DNA of 64,000 nt from Flavimaribacter sp039888615. GTDB taxonomy: Bacteria; Pseudomonadota; Alphaproteobacteria; Rhizobiales; Rhizobiaceae. A program made the translations under genes and the position numbers. The DNA is taken from NCBI GenBank assembly GCA_039888615.1, contig JBDQQS010000016.1. One strand, given 5' to 3'. Below are positions 1 to 8,566 of the stretch, piece by piece (within the stretch, counting starts at the first letter, position 1; every line of letters begins with the position of its first letter). The notes beneath the pieces are model-generated. The model was given only the letters and a program-made list of their open reading frames with translations. It did not search any database and had not been told where the DNA came from.

Positions 1-860
1 TTGAAGGCCTGAAATTCGGAATCCCTGCTTGTGAAATATTCGTATTGAAGCTTGTCGAAATTGTTGCTGCCTACATTGACCGGCAGATCCTTGCCCCAAT
101 AGTCCTCGACCCGCTCGAAGACCACCGTGGAGCCGGGCGATACGCTGGTGATCTTGTACGGTCCCGATCCCATCGGGATTTCGAGAGTGGTGCGCTCGAT
201 GGAGCGTTGCTCGCCCTTGTCGTTGATTCCTTCCCACCAGTGTTTCGGCAGAATAAGGAGCTGGCCGACAATCTGCGGAAGTTCCCGGTTGTTCTTTTCG
301 TCGAAGGTGAAGGTGACGTCGCGCTCTCCGGTCTTCTCGGCGCCGGTGACATGCTGATAGTAGAAATGCCTCTGGGGATCGAGTTCGACGACCTTTTCGA
401 AGCTCCAGATCACGTCCTCGGGCGTGACGGGTGTTCCGTCGTGCCAGCGCGCGCCCTCTCTCAGGCGATAGGTCGCCGAGGAATAGTCGTCGGGAAAGCT
501 GACCGCCTCTGCAAGCAGTCCGTATTCTGAGTTGATCTCGTCCATGGACGAGGTCAACAGCGTTTCGAAAACGAGGCCGAGGCCTTCGGCGAGATCGCCC
601 TTGGCGAGCAGCGGGTTGAACGTGTCGAACGTGTCATTGGCAGATACCCGCACCTCGCCGCCCTTCGGCGCATCCGGGTTGACGTAGTCGAAACGCTGGA
701 AATCAGCTGGATATTTCGGCGTCCCGATCAGCGACGACGCATGACGCCACACCATGTCGTCGGCGACCGCGGCCGGGGGGAGGAGGTTGAGAACTGTGAA
801 GCCGGCCACGATGCCGGCAAGGATGGCGGGACTGCGTCTGGATAGAGAACGAACCGTCAC
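1..860 (-). CDS. Peptide-type ABC transporter substrate-binding protein (family 5), 3' part missing
   Basis: The gene runs off the left edge of the window, so only the N-terminal 286 or so residues are present. A GTG start at 860 has a GGGAGA ribosome site just upstream and opens a signal peptide with a hydrophobic stretch ending near PPAAVADD. The mature part reads as an SBP_bac_5 protein: HASSLIG, YPADFQRFDYVNPDAPKGG, then LREGARWHDGTPVTPEDV and SGPYKI, all typical of this family. The DYVNPDAPKGG opening resembles YejA-type oligopeptide binders, which deliver peptides to an inner-membrane permease. The expected yejBEF partners would lie outside the window to the left. The family call is firm; the YejA sub-assignment is inference. 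Confidence 0.85.
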   Translation of the reverse strand, partial: MTVRSLSRRSPAILAGIVAGFTVLNLLPPAAVADDMVWRHASSLIGTPKYPADFQRFDYVNPDAPKGGEVRVSANDTFDTFNPLLAKGDLAEGLGLVFETLLTSSMDEINSEYGLLAEAVSFPDDYSSATYRLREGARWHDGTPVTPEDVIWSFEKVVELDPQRHFYYQHVTGAEKTGERDVTFTFDEKNNRELPQIVGQLLILPKHWWEGINDKGEQRSIERTTLEIPMGSGPYKITSVSPGSTVVFERVEDYWGKDLPVNVGSNNFDKLQYEYFTSRDSEFQAF

Positions 861-1005
861 CGTGATCTCCCGTTGTGTGAGGCGTCATTGCTGTCGTTTA
901 GTACATAAACAAAAGCAATAGTCGGTCAATGTATCGACCCATGAAGGTCAAATGTGACGAAGAACGGGCAAAAATTATGAACAATCGGTAAGGTTCGCCG
1001 ATACG

Positions 1006-1030
1006 AAAAAGGCCGGGCGCGGGCCCGGCC
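1006..1030 (-). terminator. Rho-independent terminator of the cytochrome c gene
   Basis: A perfect 8-bp GC stem (GGCCGGGC / GCCCGGCC, 1011-1018 and 1023-1030) with a 4-nt loop is followed on the minus strand by TTTTT. It lies 26 bases past the cytochrome c stop codon and is oriented to end that transcript. Confidence 0.8.
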
Positions 1031-1056
1031 TCATCGAGGATTGTTTTTTTTCAACG

Positions 1057-1872
1057 TCAGTTCGAAGATTCGGTTTCCGTTGCCGTCGGCTCCGCTGCTT
1101 CTTCTTCCAGCGCGTCGACATCGGTCGTCACGGCGTCGGCGCCCTCTGCGGCCGCCTCATCCAGCGTCTTGGATTCCTCGGCCTTTTCTTCCGCCGTTTC
1201 GGCAGGCGTCATTCCGGAGGAGCCGGACATGTCTTCGGCCGCGGTCGCATCGCTGGCGGCCTCCGGCGTGGCTGACGCTTCAGTCGCTTCCGGTGTCGTT
1301 TCGGCTTCCGCGGCCTCGGGCTCAGGCGTGGGGAGCGGCAGCAGTTCAGGCGCCTGTTCCCTCAAGTAAGCAATCACATTGGCGCGATCTTCCGGCTTTT
1401 TCAGGCCGGCGAAGCTCATCTTGGTGCCGCTGAGGAATTTCTTCGGATTGTCCAGGAACTCGCTGAGATTCTGGTACATCCAGTGGGTTTCGCCGCCAGC
1501 AGCGTATTCGACCATGGCCGGCGAATAGGCGAAGTCCGGGGCGCTGGCCACCGGTCGACCAAGCACATGCCACAGGTTGGGGCCGACCTTGTTGGCGCCG
1601 CCATCATCGACTGTGTGGCAGGACTGGCACTTCTTGAAAACATTGGCGCCGGCCTCGGCGCTGGCGCCCGCCATCAGGGTTGCGATCTGGAATGGACCCG
1701 CATCTTCCTTGCCACCGGCTTCCCCGCCCCCTTCGGTCACCTCGATCTCGAAGCCTTCCTTGACCGGTTCCCTGGTGTGGAAAATGGCGTCGGAAGCGAT
1801 CGACACGGTCATGACAACGAAAACCACCGTGAGAAAAGCGCCGGCGATTGCGTTGAAATAAGAGCTGTTCAT
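1057..1872 (-). CDS. Membrane-anchored class I cytochrome c with acidic C-terminal tail
   Basis: The product is 271 residues. An uncleaved N-terminal helix (about residues 7-28) anchors a periplasmic class I cytochrome c domain. Haem attachment is at CQSCH, a GPNLW segment follows, and the axial Met is in GTKMSFAG, as in CycM-type cytochromes that carry electrons from the bc1 complex to terminal oxidases. After the cytochrome fold comes a tail of roughly 90 residues made almost entirely of Ala, Glu, Thr, Pro and Ser, which is not part of the family fold. The ATG at 1872 is chosen because it puts the anchor at the N-terminus and has GGAG upstream; an in-frame ATG at 1887 would add five residues. 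Confidence 0.88.
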   Translation of the reverse strand: MNSSYFNAIAGAFLTVVFVVMTVSIASDAIFHTREPVKEGFEIEVTEGGGEAGGKEDAGPFQIATLMAGASAEAGANVFKKCQSCHTVDDGGANKVGPNLWHVLGRPVASAPDFAYSPAMVEYAAGGETHWMYQNLSEFLDNPKKFLSGTKMSFAGLKKPEDRANVIAYLREQAPELLPLPTPEPEAAEAETTPEATEASATPEAASDATAAEDMSGSSGMTPAETAEEKAEESKTLDEAAAEGADAVTTDVDALEEEAAEPTATETESSN

Positions 1873-2025
1873 CTTCGGGGGCTCCATGTTATGCCGGTCC
1901 TTCCCCGAAACCGGCACAAGTCTCGATTTGGCGCGGAACCTATGTCTTTTGCCTTGCTGTTGCAACACTGTTTATAACCGCTCCAGAAAGTGACTTCCAG
2001 CCCGCGAAGCAGAACCGGTCCCCAG

Positions 2026-2778
2026 ATGTCGTCCAGCAGCAATATTGTCCTGATTCCCGCGCGCATGTCCTCGACGCGGCTGCCTGGCAAGGTGCTCGCC
2101 GACATCGGTGGAAAACCGATGATCGTCCAGGTGGCCCTGCGCGCCCGCGAAGCCGCAATCGGCCCGGTTGCGATCGCGACCGACAGCCGCGAGGTGGCGG
2201 ACGCCGCACGACGCGAAGGCTTTGAGGCGATCCTTACCCGGCCCGATCATCCATCCGGATCGGATCGTGTTTTCGAGGCCCTGCAAGCCCTTGATCCTGA
2301 TGGAAAAATAGAAACAATTGTGAACGTCCAGGGCGATCTCCCCACGGTGCGTCCGGAGACGATTCGCGCGGCTTTCGCGCCTCTCGAAAATCTGCAGACA
2401 GATATTGCAACCGTTGCAGCGGTGATTTCGGAGGCGGAAGAAAAAACCAATCCGAACGTCGTCAAGGTGGTCGGGTCTCCGCTGTCGGAGAAAAGGCTGA
2501 GGGCTCTGTACTTTACCCGCGCAACCGCGCCTCACGGCGACGGGCCGCTCTACCACCACATTGGCCTTTACGCCTGGCGCCGCGACGCTTTGTCCCGGTT
2601 CGTCTCGTTACCGCGATCGACGCTCGAAACGCGGGAATCGCTCGAACAACTTCGCGCGCTTGAGGCCGGAATGCGCATCGACGTGGAAATCGTCGGCGAG
2701 GTTCCGCTGGGAGTCGACACCGGGCCCGATCTGGAGCGCGCGCGGCAAATTCTTGCCGATCCTCACGCGTTCGGCTAA
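2026..2778 (+). CDS. kdsB: 3-deoxy-manno-octulosonate cytidylyltransferase
   Basis: KdsB activates KDO with CTP to CMP-KDO for lipopolysaccharide inner-core synthesis, in the cytoplasm. The 250-residue length matches the family. The nucleotide-binding opening VLIPARMSSTRLPGKVL, the segment DHPSGSDRVFEAL and the NVQGDLP motif (metal and sugar binding) are all present, and the C-terminal part has the usual HHIGLYAWRRDAL. The start at 2026 gives the family-typical N-terminus; an upstream in-frame GTG at 1990 would add twelve unconserved residues. It is divergent from the cytochrome c gene and is followed 38 bp later by pheA. Confidence 0.95.
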   Translation: MSSSSNIVLIPARMSSTRLPGKVLADIGGKPMIVQVALRAREAAIGPVAIATDSREVADAARREGFEAILTRPDHPSGSDRVFEALQALDPDGKIETIVNVQGDLPTVRPETIRAAFAPLENLQTDIATVAAVISEAEEKTNPNVVKVVGSPLSEKRLRALYFTRATAPHGDGPLYHHIGLYAWRRDALSRFVSLPRSTLETRESLEQLRALEAGMRIDVEIVGEVPLGVDTGPDLERARQILADPHAFG

Positions 2779-2816
2779 AGCGCAGACATAATACGACAAA
2801 CAATCAGGGCAGGAAA

Positions 2817-3671
2817 ATGAACAGGATCTCGTTTCAGGGTGAATACGGCGCCAATTCGGACATGGCTTGCCGCGACATGTTCGCCGAGATGGATCCAATG
2901 CCCTGCCGGACTTTCGAGGACGCCTTCAACGCCGTGAAAAGCGGCGAGGCGCAACTCGCGATGATCCCGATCGAGAACACCATCGCGGGCCGCGTCGCGG
3001 ATATCCACCACCTGCTGCCGGAATCAGGACTGCACATCGTCGGCGAATACTTCATGCCCATCCATTTCCAGTTGATGGTGGTCCCGGGCGGGAAGATCGA
3101 GGACATCAAGACGGTTCACAGCCATATCCATGCGCTCGGCCAGTGCCGCAAGATCATGCGCGAAAATGGCTGGCAGCCGGTTGTCGCCGGCGACACTGCG
3201 GGCGCGGCGCGCCTTGTCGCCGAAAAGGGAGATCCGTCCATGGCGGCGCTTGCGCCGCTTCTGGCCAGGGACATGTACGGCCTCGATATCCTGATGGAAA
3301 ACGTCGAGGACACCGACGACAACGTCACCCGGTTCGTCATCCTGTCGGCGGAAAGCGTCATGGCGCCGCGCGAGCGCGACGAGGACCTCATCGTCACGAC
3401 GTTCATCTTCAACGTGCGCAACCTTCCGGCGGCGCTCTACAAGGCGATGGGCGGTTTCGCCACCAATGGCGTCAACATGACGAAGCTTGAAAGCTATCAG
3501 CTGGAAGGGCGATTCACCGCGACCCAGTTCTACGCCGATATTGAGGGCCATCCCGATGATCTGAACGTGTCGCGGGCGCTCGAGGAACTGGGTTTCTTTT
3601 CCACAAAGGTGAGGGTGCTCGGCGCCTACAAGGCGCATCCTTTCCGCTACGAGCAGGACCGCAACGGTTAA
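2817..3671 (+). CDS. pheA: Prephenate dehydratase (monofunctional) with ACT domain
   Basis: The enzyme converts prephenate to phenylpyruvate in phenylalanine biosynthesis. The 284-residue protein lacks the chorismate mutase domain of enterobacterial PheA, as is usual in alphaproteobacteria. The dehydratase domain opens with ISFQGEYGANSD and includes IPIENTIAGRV and the catalytic TRF triplet (about residues 172-174) in DDNVTRFVIL. A C-terminal ACT domain follows, with the ESYQLEG segment that binds phenylalanine in this family. The ribosome site is AGGAAA. The 3' end overlaps the convergent recR by 4 bp. Confidence 0.95.
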   Translation: MNRISFQGEYGANSDMACRDMFAEMDPMPCRTFEDAFNAVKSGEAQLAMIPIENTIAGRVADIHHLLPESGLHIVGEYFMPIHFQLMVVPGGKIEDIKTVHSHIHALGQCRKIMRENGWQPVVAGDTAGAARLVAEKGDPSMAALAPLLARDMYGLDILMENVEDTDDNVTRFVILSAESVMAPRERDEDLIVTTFIFNVRNLPAALYKAMGGFATNGVNMTKLESYQLEGRFTATQFYADIEGHPDDLNVSRALEELGFFSTKVRVLGAYKAHPFRYEQDRNG

Positions 3672-4273
3672 AGCCGCGTGCGCGCCCGCATCGCGGCCGA
3701 CAGCGTGCCCTCGTCGAGATAGTCGAGTTCGCCGCCCACCGGAACGCCGTGCGCCAGTCGTGTGACGGAAAGATCAAGGCCTTCAAGCTGATCGGTGATG
3801 TAGTGGGCGGTCGTCTGGCCTTCCACCGTCGCGTTGACGGCGATGATGATCTCCTTGACGTCGCCGCCTGAAGCCCGCTCCACCAGCGCCTTGATGTTGA
3901 GATCGTCGGGACCGACGCCGTCGAGCGGTGACAGCGTGCCGCCAAGCACGTGGTAGAGCGCGTTCAGCGCGCCAGCCCGTTCCAGGGCCCAGAGATCGGC
4001 GACATCCTCGACCACGACGATCACGCTGCGATCGCGCCGCGGGTCGGTGCAGATCGTGCAGGGGTCGCTGGTGTCGACATTGCCGCAGGTCGAACAGACG
4101 CCGACATGATCGTAGGCCTCGCGCATTGCGTCGCCGAGTGGGCCCAGCAACTGGTCCTTCTTCTTGATCAGGTGCAGGGCGGCGCGGCGCGCCGAGCGCG
4201 GCCCGAGCCCCGGCACCTTGGCCAGCAGCTGGATAAGTTTTTCGATCTCGGGTCCGGCGACGCTTTTGCTCAT
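3668..4273 (-). CDS. recR: Recombination mediator protein RecR
   Basis: RecR works with RecO and RecF to load RecA at single-strand gaps. The 201-residue protein shows the N-terminal helix-hairpin-helix region (LLAKVPGLGPRSARRAALH), the four-cysteine zinc site CSTCGN...CTIC, and a Toprim domain (VIVVVEDVADLWALE), ending with the conserved GVPVGGELDYLDEGTL. In many bacteria recR follows dnaX-ybaB; here it lies about 4.6 kb away, on the opposite strand and convergent with pheA. Confidence 0.96.
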   Translation of the reverse strand: MSKSVAGPEIEKLIQLLAKVPGLGPRSARRAALHLIKKKDQLLGPLGDAMREAYDHVGVCSTCGNVDTSDPCTICTDPRRDRSVIVVVEDVADLWALERAGALNALYHVLGGTLSPLDGVGPDDLNIKALVERASGGDVKEIIIAVNATVEGQTTAHYITDQLEGLDLSVTRLAHGVPVGGELDYLDEGTLSAAMRARTRL

Positions 4274-4407
4274 ACCTGCCTTTCTAGCCTGATTCGAGAC
4301 GAATGGCAGCGCAGGAGTTGGCGGAAGACCGGTGGCGTTTGCCGGCCGGCCACACTATGTGTGATCAGGATTTTGAATGATGCGCAAAGCATCGATGGGA
4401 TGAAAAG

Positions 4408-5358
4408 ATGACGAAAACACTCAAGGTCGCCGTCCAGATGGACCATGTCTCAACGATCCAGATTGCGGGCGATTCGACCTTTGCCATGTGTCTGGAAGCC
4501 CAGCAGCGCGGCTATGAGCTGTTCCATTACACGCCGTCGCAGCTGTCGCTGTTCGACGGCAAGACCATCGCCACGATGGAGCCCATGACCCTGCAGGACA
4601 GAGAAGGCGATCACTACACCCTCGGCGAACCGCGCCGCGTCGAGCTCGCCGCCATGGATGTGGTGCTGCTGCGTCAGGATCCGCCCTTCGACATGTCCTA
4701 CATCACCTCGACGCATCTGCTCGAGCGCGTTCATCCCGAAACGCTGGTGGTCAACGATCCGGCCTGGGTGCGCAATTCTCCGGAAAAGATCTTCGTGACC
4801 GAGTTTCCGGACCTCATGCCAAAGACACTGATTACAGCCGATCCGAAGGAGATTGTCGCCTTCCGCAAGGAAATGGGCGATATTATCATCAAGCCCCTCT
4901 ACGGAAATGGCGGCGCCGGCATCTTCCATCTGAAGAACGACGACCGCAACCTCTCTTCGCTGCTGGAACTGTTTGCCGAGATGTATCGCGAACCGCTGAT
5001 CGCGCAGCAATATCTTCCGGCGGTGAGACAAGGCGACAAGCGCATCATCCTCATCGATGGCGAGCCGGTCGGTGCAATCAATCGCGTGCCGTCCGAAACC
5101 GATTCGCGATCCAACATGCATGTCGGCGGCCGCGCCGAACCGTCTGAGCTCACGCAACGCGAGGAGGAGATTTGCGCCCGTATCGGCCCGTCCTTGCGCG
5201 AACGCGGTTTCCTCTTCGTCGGCATCGACGTGATCGGCGACTGCATGACGGAAATCAACGTGACCTCGCCGACCGGCATTCGCGAGGTGAAAAAATTTGG
5301 CGGGGCCGATATCGCCGCCCTGTTGTGGGACGCCATCGAAGCGAAAGTCGCTGTTTGA
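4408..5358 (+). CDS. gshB: Glutathione synthetase
   Basis: GshB joins gamma-glutamylcysteine and glycine using ATP, the second step of glutathione synthesis. At 316 residues it matches bacterial GshB. The N-terminus VAVQMDHVSTIQIAGDSTFAM is characteristic, as are VLLRQDPPFDMSYI, the ATP-grasp segment IIIKPLYGNGGAGIF and the metal-binding TEINVTSPTGIRE. It is divergent from recR with a 134-bp spacer that must hold both promoters. A strong hairpin follows at 5372. Confidence 0.96.
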   Translation: MTKTLKVAVQMDHVSTIQIAGDSTFAMCLEAQQRGYELFHYTPSQLSLFDGKTIATMEPMTLQDREGDHYTLGEPRRVELAAMDVVLLRQDPPFDMSYITSTHLLERVHPETLVVNDPAWVRNSPEKIFVTEFPDLMPKTLITADPKEIVAFRKEMGDIIIKPLYGNGGAGIFHLKNDDRNLSSLLELFAEMYREPLIAQQYLPAVRQGDKRIILIDGEPVGAINRVPSETDSRSNMHVGGRAEPSELTQREEEICARIGPSLRERGFLFVGIDVIGDCMTEINVTSPTGIREVKKFGGADIAALLWDAIEAKVAV

Positions 5359-5371
5359 CGTACAAATGGAA

Positions 5372-5391
5372 CGCGCCGCAAAAGCGGCGCG
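5372..5391. terminator. Hairpin between convergent gshB and porin gene
   Basis: A perfect 8-bp stem (CGCGCCGC / GCGGCGCG) with an AAAA loop lies 13 bp after the gshB stop. A weaker second stem (GAGTT / AACTC, about 5398-5411) is followed by GGGCGTTTTT, so termination of gshB probably involves both. Confidence 0.6.
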
Positions 5392-5421
5392 AACAGTGAG
5401 TTAAAACTCGGGCGTTTTTGA

Positions 5422-6663
5422 CTACTGGACGACGGGTCCGCTGCGAACACGCGGACGTTCCGGCAGGTCAAGCTCCTCGTCCGGTGCGCCGGGCGTTGCG
5501 AAATCGAAGGCCTTGTACAGGCGCACGCCGAAGACATGCGAGCCGACGCTGTCCTCGTCCACATAGGCGTAGCCGAGCGTCAGATCGAGACCATTGTCGA
5601 ACTCGTAACCGCCGGAAAGCTGGACGAAGGATGTGTCCTCCGAACCGCCGCCATCGAGATTGATGTCGCGAAGCGCGCCGGCGAGTTCGCCATGCCAGGA
5701 GCCATTGCTGAGTTCCAGACCGGCGGTGAAGTAGGTTCCGTCATCGAGCGTGCCGCCGATATTGTTGAAATAGGCCACTTCCCCGGTGACGTTCATGGTG
5801 ACGCCGTTGGCGTATTCGTTTTCGTAAGCCAGACCGAAAACATAACCGGTCTGGTCGGCGACATCGCCGATTCCTGCGGAAAGATAGGTAAAACCGAGAT
5901 TGTAGCTGAGGCCGGGCAGCGCCGTCATCTCCTCGCCGCTGAGGGCGACTGCGTAATTGTTGAACCTTTCGGTATTGGCCGACCCGCCGTCGGACAGCGA
6001 GACGCGGCCGCGATTCGTAATCAGCGATTCGGACAGCACCGTCGTATCGGCGAAGAAGGTGTTGGCGGCGAGCGTGTGGGTGCCGGCGTCGCCCAGTTCG
6101 AAGTCATAGGCAAAGCCCAGTGCGATCATCTCGGTGATCTCGTAATCCTCGGCCAGCGAGGTGCCGTAAAGACCGGGCGTGTTGTCCCACGCCTGTCCGA
6201 ACTCGGGACCGTATTTACCGGCGAGCAGCGACAGCCCACCGACATCGGCTTGCAGATGGATTGTATCCATATAGAGCCCGACATCTTCGAAATAGCTGTC
6301 CTCTTCCGGATCCTCGAGCTGCTCCATGGTCAGGCCGACAACGACCTTGAAATACTCGTTCAGACCGAGTTCGGCGACGAACCCGATTGTCGGATAGAGA
6401 TTGTTGAATTCGGCGTCGGGATCGTCGGAATTAAAGACGAGGTCGTTTTCCAGTTCCACTTCCAGTTCGGCGATGATGAATGGATAGCTGACGGTCTGGA
6501 CAGCGGGAGCGGTGACAATCTCCACCTCCGTCAGATCGGCTGCGATCGCCTGCCCGCCGAATGTGGCTGCGCCAACGAGCGCCAACATCGCGACCACCGG
6601 CTTGACGGGGCTTAAGAGCGTCGACCCGATCAGGTTGCGCGTGTTGAAATTCGAGTCCCTCAT
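5422..6663 (-). CDS. Outer-membrane beta-barrel porin, LbtU-like
   Basis: The 413-residue product starts at an ATG with a clear GGAGAGG ribosome site and has a signal peptide ending around QAIA. The mature protein has a periodic alternating-polarity pattern rich in Gly, Tyr, Glu and Asp (for example YPTIGFVAELGLNEYFKVVV, GGYEFDNGLDLTLGYAYV), as expected of outer-membrane beta strands. The overall pattern resembles the LbtU family of siderophore-type porins, but that is recognition by eye. A strong Fur-box match lies 33 bp upstream of the start, which supports a role in iron uptake by inference. Barrel protein: high confidence; LbtU assignment: moderate. Confidence 0.7.
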   Translation of the reverse strand: MRDSNFNTRNLIGSTLLSPVKPVVAMLALVGAATFGGQAIAADLTEVEIVTAPAVQTVSYPFIIAELEVELENDLVFNSDDPDAEFNNLYPTIGFVAELGLNEYFKVVVGLTMEQLEDPEEDSYFEDVGLYMDTIHLQADVGGLSLLAGKYGPEFGQAWDNTPGLYGTSLAEDYEITEMIALGFAYDFELGDAGTHTLAANTFFADTTVLSESLITNRGRVSLSDGGSANTERFNNYAVALSGEEMTALPGLSYNLGFTYLSAGIGDVADQTGYVFGLAYENEYANGVTMNVTGEVAYFNNIGGTLDDGTYFTAGLELSNGSWHGELAGALRDINLDGGGSEDTSFVQLSGGYEFDNGLDLTLGYAYVDEDSVGSHVFGVRLYKAFDFATPGAPDEELDLPERPRVRSGPVVQ

Positions 6664-6695
6664 AGACCTCTCCTGTCCGATTGTCGGGATATTCT

Positions 6696-6714
6696 GATAA
6701 TGCAAATCATTCTC
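6696..6714. promoter_or_regulatory. Fur-box-like operator upstream of the porin
   Basis: The 19-mer GATAATGCAAATCATTCTC matches the classical Fur box GATAATGATAATCATTATC at 16 of 19 positions. It sits 33 bp before the porin start codon, where a repressor could block transcription or read-through from the promoter further upstream. The 9-mer CATTCTCAT (6709-6717) recurs as its reverse complement at 6753-6761. Binding by Fur, Mur or Irr cannot be told apart here. Confidence 0.55.
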
Positions 6715-6745
6715 ATCCGCACTGTACTGTTTGCAGAATTGGAGA

Positions 6746-6979
6746 TCAAGCTTTAATGAGAATGCGACTCAAATGCATTTGACGCCAATTCGTGTCTGGC
6801 GCCGGCCGAGTGCTCAGGATGTCGTATCCCCCAAGATCCCCTTGTGTGACCGTGCCGAAACCGCAGGCTTCAAATAATGATACGTAATAACATAACGTAT
6901 CTTCTACGACAGGCTCTGTCCATCGGTATTTCATTAGCCGGTTGACAATTTTCGGGTAAAGCGGCCGCACAGTCGCCAT
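6746..6979 (-). CDS. Possible small hypothetical protein (77 aa)
   Basis: An open frame of 77 residues lies in the otherwise empty 430-bp stretch between the porin and nudC. It has no recognisable domain, no Shine-Dalgarno sequence before its ATG, and would start only a few bases after the predicted transcription start of the promoter at 6994-7022. It could equally be untranslated leader of the porin transcript. Its codons are less GC-rich than neighbouring genes. Listed as a weak candidate only. Confidence 0.25.
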   Translation of the reverse strand: MATVRPLYPKIVNRLMKYRWTEPVVEDTLCYYVSLFEACGFGTVTQGDLGGYDILSTRPAPDTNWRQMHLSRILIKA

Positions 6980-6993
6980 TAGCGAATGCTAAT

Positions 6994-7022
6994 TTTCTAG
7001 AAGTGCTTTAGCGGAGTGTCAA
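6994..7022 (-). promoter_or_regulatory. Sigma-70-like promoter reading toward the porin, with palindromes
   Basis: On the minus strand TTGACA (7017-7022) is followed after exactly 17 bp by TAGAAA (6994-6999). A 12-bp perfect palindrome TTATCATGATAA lies just upstream (7041-7052), and an inverted repeat TTAGC-N4-GCTAA overlaps the predicted start of transcription (6979-6992). Together these look like a regulated promoter for the porin transcript, with a leader of about 320 bases that includes the Fur-like site. Confidence 0.4.
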
Positions 7023-7094
7023 TTGCAAACATGACAAAAATTATCATGATAAATGCGACCGTATGTCGCTTGCGCTGAGACCCTGTCGCCCGTG

Positions 7095-8045
7095 TCAGGA
7101 AGAGGTTTCCAGCCAATCGCGGATCAGGTGATGCGCGATTGCTCCCGGCGGCGGTGAATTGAGGGTCCCGCTTCCCACCCGTCGCGAGAGAATCTCGGCC
7201 GTTTCTTCCCGATTGAACCAGCGGCAGTCTTCCAGTTCCCGCGTATCGGCCACGATGCGGTCGCTGAGCGCTTCTCCGTAGCAGCCGATCATCAGCGAAT
7301 GCGGCATCGGCCAGGGTTGCGACGCATGATAGCGTACGGCGCCGATCCGGATGCCCGATTCCTCCAGGGTTTCGCGCCGAACCGCTTCCTCGATTGTTTC
7401 GCCCGGCTCCAGAAAGCCGGCAAGGCAGGAAAACATGCCCGGCGCAAAATGCGGGCTGCGGCCAAGCAGGCAGCGATCCGTCTTTTCGTCGATGGCCAAC
7501 ATGATGACGACCGGATCGGTCCGCGGAAACATCTGGTTGCCGCAGGAGGGGCATTCGCGCCGATAGCCGCCGGCGCGCGGTTGTGTCTTTTCGCCGCAAC
7601 GTCCGCAAAAGCGGTGCGACATCGTCCAGGCGAGGAGGCTCGCGCCTTGTGCGAGTTCCCCGAGTTCGCTCCCGCGGACGAGACCCTGCATGTAGATCGA
7701 GCGATGATCGATGGCTTTGATTGTGTCCGGGAGGTCATCCGGATCCCGCTTCACCGGAACCGCCAGCCGCGGCGCGCCGGAGTCTGTATAGCCAAGCACA
7801 ACGGCGTTTTCGAAATCCGGCGAAAGCGCGTCCAGATCGGCGATGTCGTGAAGCGCGTCGAAACCCTCTCCATTCATCGCCAGATAGGCCCGGCCGCTGC
7901 GCATGGCGAAGGCCATGGCCCCGGCAGTGGCGAGCGCCTCTTCGAGCACGCCGTCGTCGCGATGTTCCGAACGACGTTCCAGCCGGTTTCCTGCAAAGGC
8001 GACGAAACTGCTCGGTTCCGGCCCGTTCCCGTTAAAAAGCGACAA
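7095..8045 (-). CDS. nudC: NAD(+) diphosphatase (NADH pyrophosphatase)
   Basis: NudC hydrolyses NAD(H) to NMN(H) and AMP and can remove NAD caps from RNA. The 316-residue protein has the four-cysteine zinc ribbon (CGRCG ... CPSCG, about residues 140-165) and a full Nudix box GFLEPGETIEEAVRRETLEE-SGI, followed by the SQPWPMPHSLM segment diagnostic of NudC (SQPWPFPxS). It is the second gene of a two-gene minus-strand unit, starting 11 bp after the HIT gene ends. Confidence 0.95.
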   Translation of the reverse strand: MSLFNGNGPEPSSFVAFAGNRLERRSEHRDDGVLEEALATAGAMAFAMRSGRAYLAMNGEGFDALHDIADLDALSPDFENAVVLGYTDSGAPRLAVPVKRDPDDLPDTIKAIDHRSIYMQGLVRGSELGELAQGASLLAWTMSHRFCGRCGEKTQPRAGGYRRECPSCGNQMFPRTDPVVIMLAIDEKTDRCLLGRSPHFAPGMFSCLAGFLEPGETIEEAVRRETLEESGIRIGAVRYHASQPWPMPHSLMIGCYGEALSDRIVADTRELEDCRWFNREETAEILSRRVGSGTLNSPPPGAIAHHLIRDWLETSS

Positions 8046-8056
8046 TGTTTCTTTTC

Positions 8057-8461
8057 CTAAAGTGCGTCCACGATGGCGGCTTTCAACCCGTCGGCTTCTC
8101 CACGATCATAGGGGATAGCCGTTCCAACGCCCCAGACCGGTTTCGGCCAGGCCGCGTCGTCGGTTCTGCGCGCGATCACATGAAAATGGAGCTGGCGGAC
8201 CTGATTGCCAAGCGCGGCGACGTTGATTTTAGCGCAGCCCGTAACCTGCTTGAGCGCGCGGGCTATTTCGCAGGTTTCGAATGTCAGGAGAGTCTGGTCG
8301 AGTGGCGTCAGGTGGTAGATCTCCTCGGCTTCCGGTCTCTGCGGGATCAAAAGCAACCAGGGCCAGCGACTGTCGTTCATCAGCCGCAACTGGCAAAGAC
8401 CCAGTTTCGAGACGAGCATGCTGTCGGCTTCCAGCACCCGATCCAGCTTGAATGCACTCAT
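8057..8461 (-). CDS. HIT family protein
   Basis: A 134-residue histidine-triad protein, a family of nucleotide hydrolases and transferases acting on AMP conjugates. The triad segment reads QLHFHVIAR, in which two of the three usual His positions are visible; the first is Gln. RWPWLLLIPQRPEAEEIY is typical of the short HIT proteins of rhizobia. The start at 8461 gives the family length; the upstream in-frame extension to 8599 would run into the SRP RNA gene and is rejected. It is likely co-transcribed with nudC. Confidence 0.85.
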   Translation of the reverse strand: MSAFKLDRVLEADSMLVSKLGLCQLRLMNDSRWPWLLLIPQRPEAEEIYHLTPLDQTLLTFETCEIARALKQVTGCAKINVAALGNQVRQLHFHVIARRTDDAAWPKPVWGVGTAIPYDRGEADGLKAAIVDAL

Positions 8462-8531
8462 ACAGTTTCCACCCCGGTTTCTTCTTCTGGCGAACCAGTT
8501 GCCGTAGCGTAACAGTTTTTTCTGCGATTGG

Positions 8532-8560
8532 CTTGCATTTCTGCGCCCGATTGACGATAT
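8532..8560 (+). promoter_or_regulatory. ffs: Likely promoter of the SRP RNA gene
   Basis: CTTGCA (8532-8537), 17 bp, CGATAT (8555-8560) resembles the alphaproteobacterial housekeeping promoter CTTGAC-N17-CTATAT. The predicted start of transcription, about 7 bases later, coincides with the first base pairs of the SRP RNA stem. Confidence 0.5.
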
Positions 8561-8566
8561 GGGACG

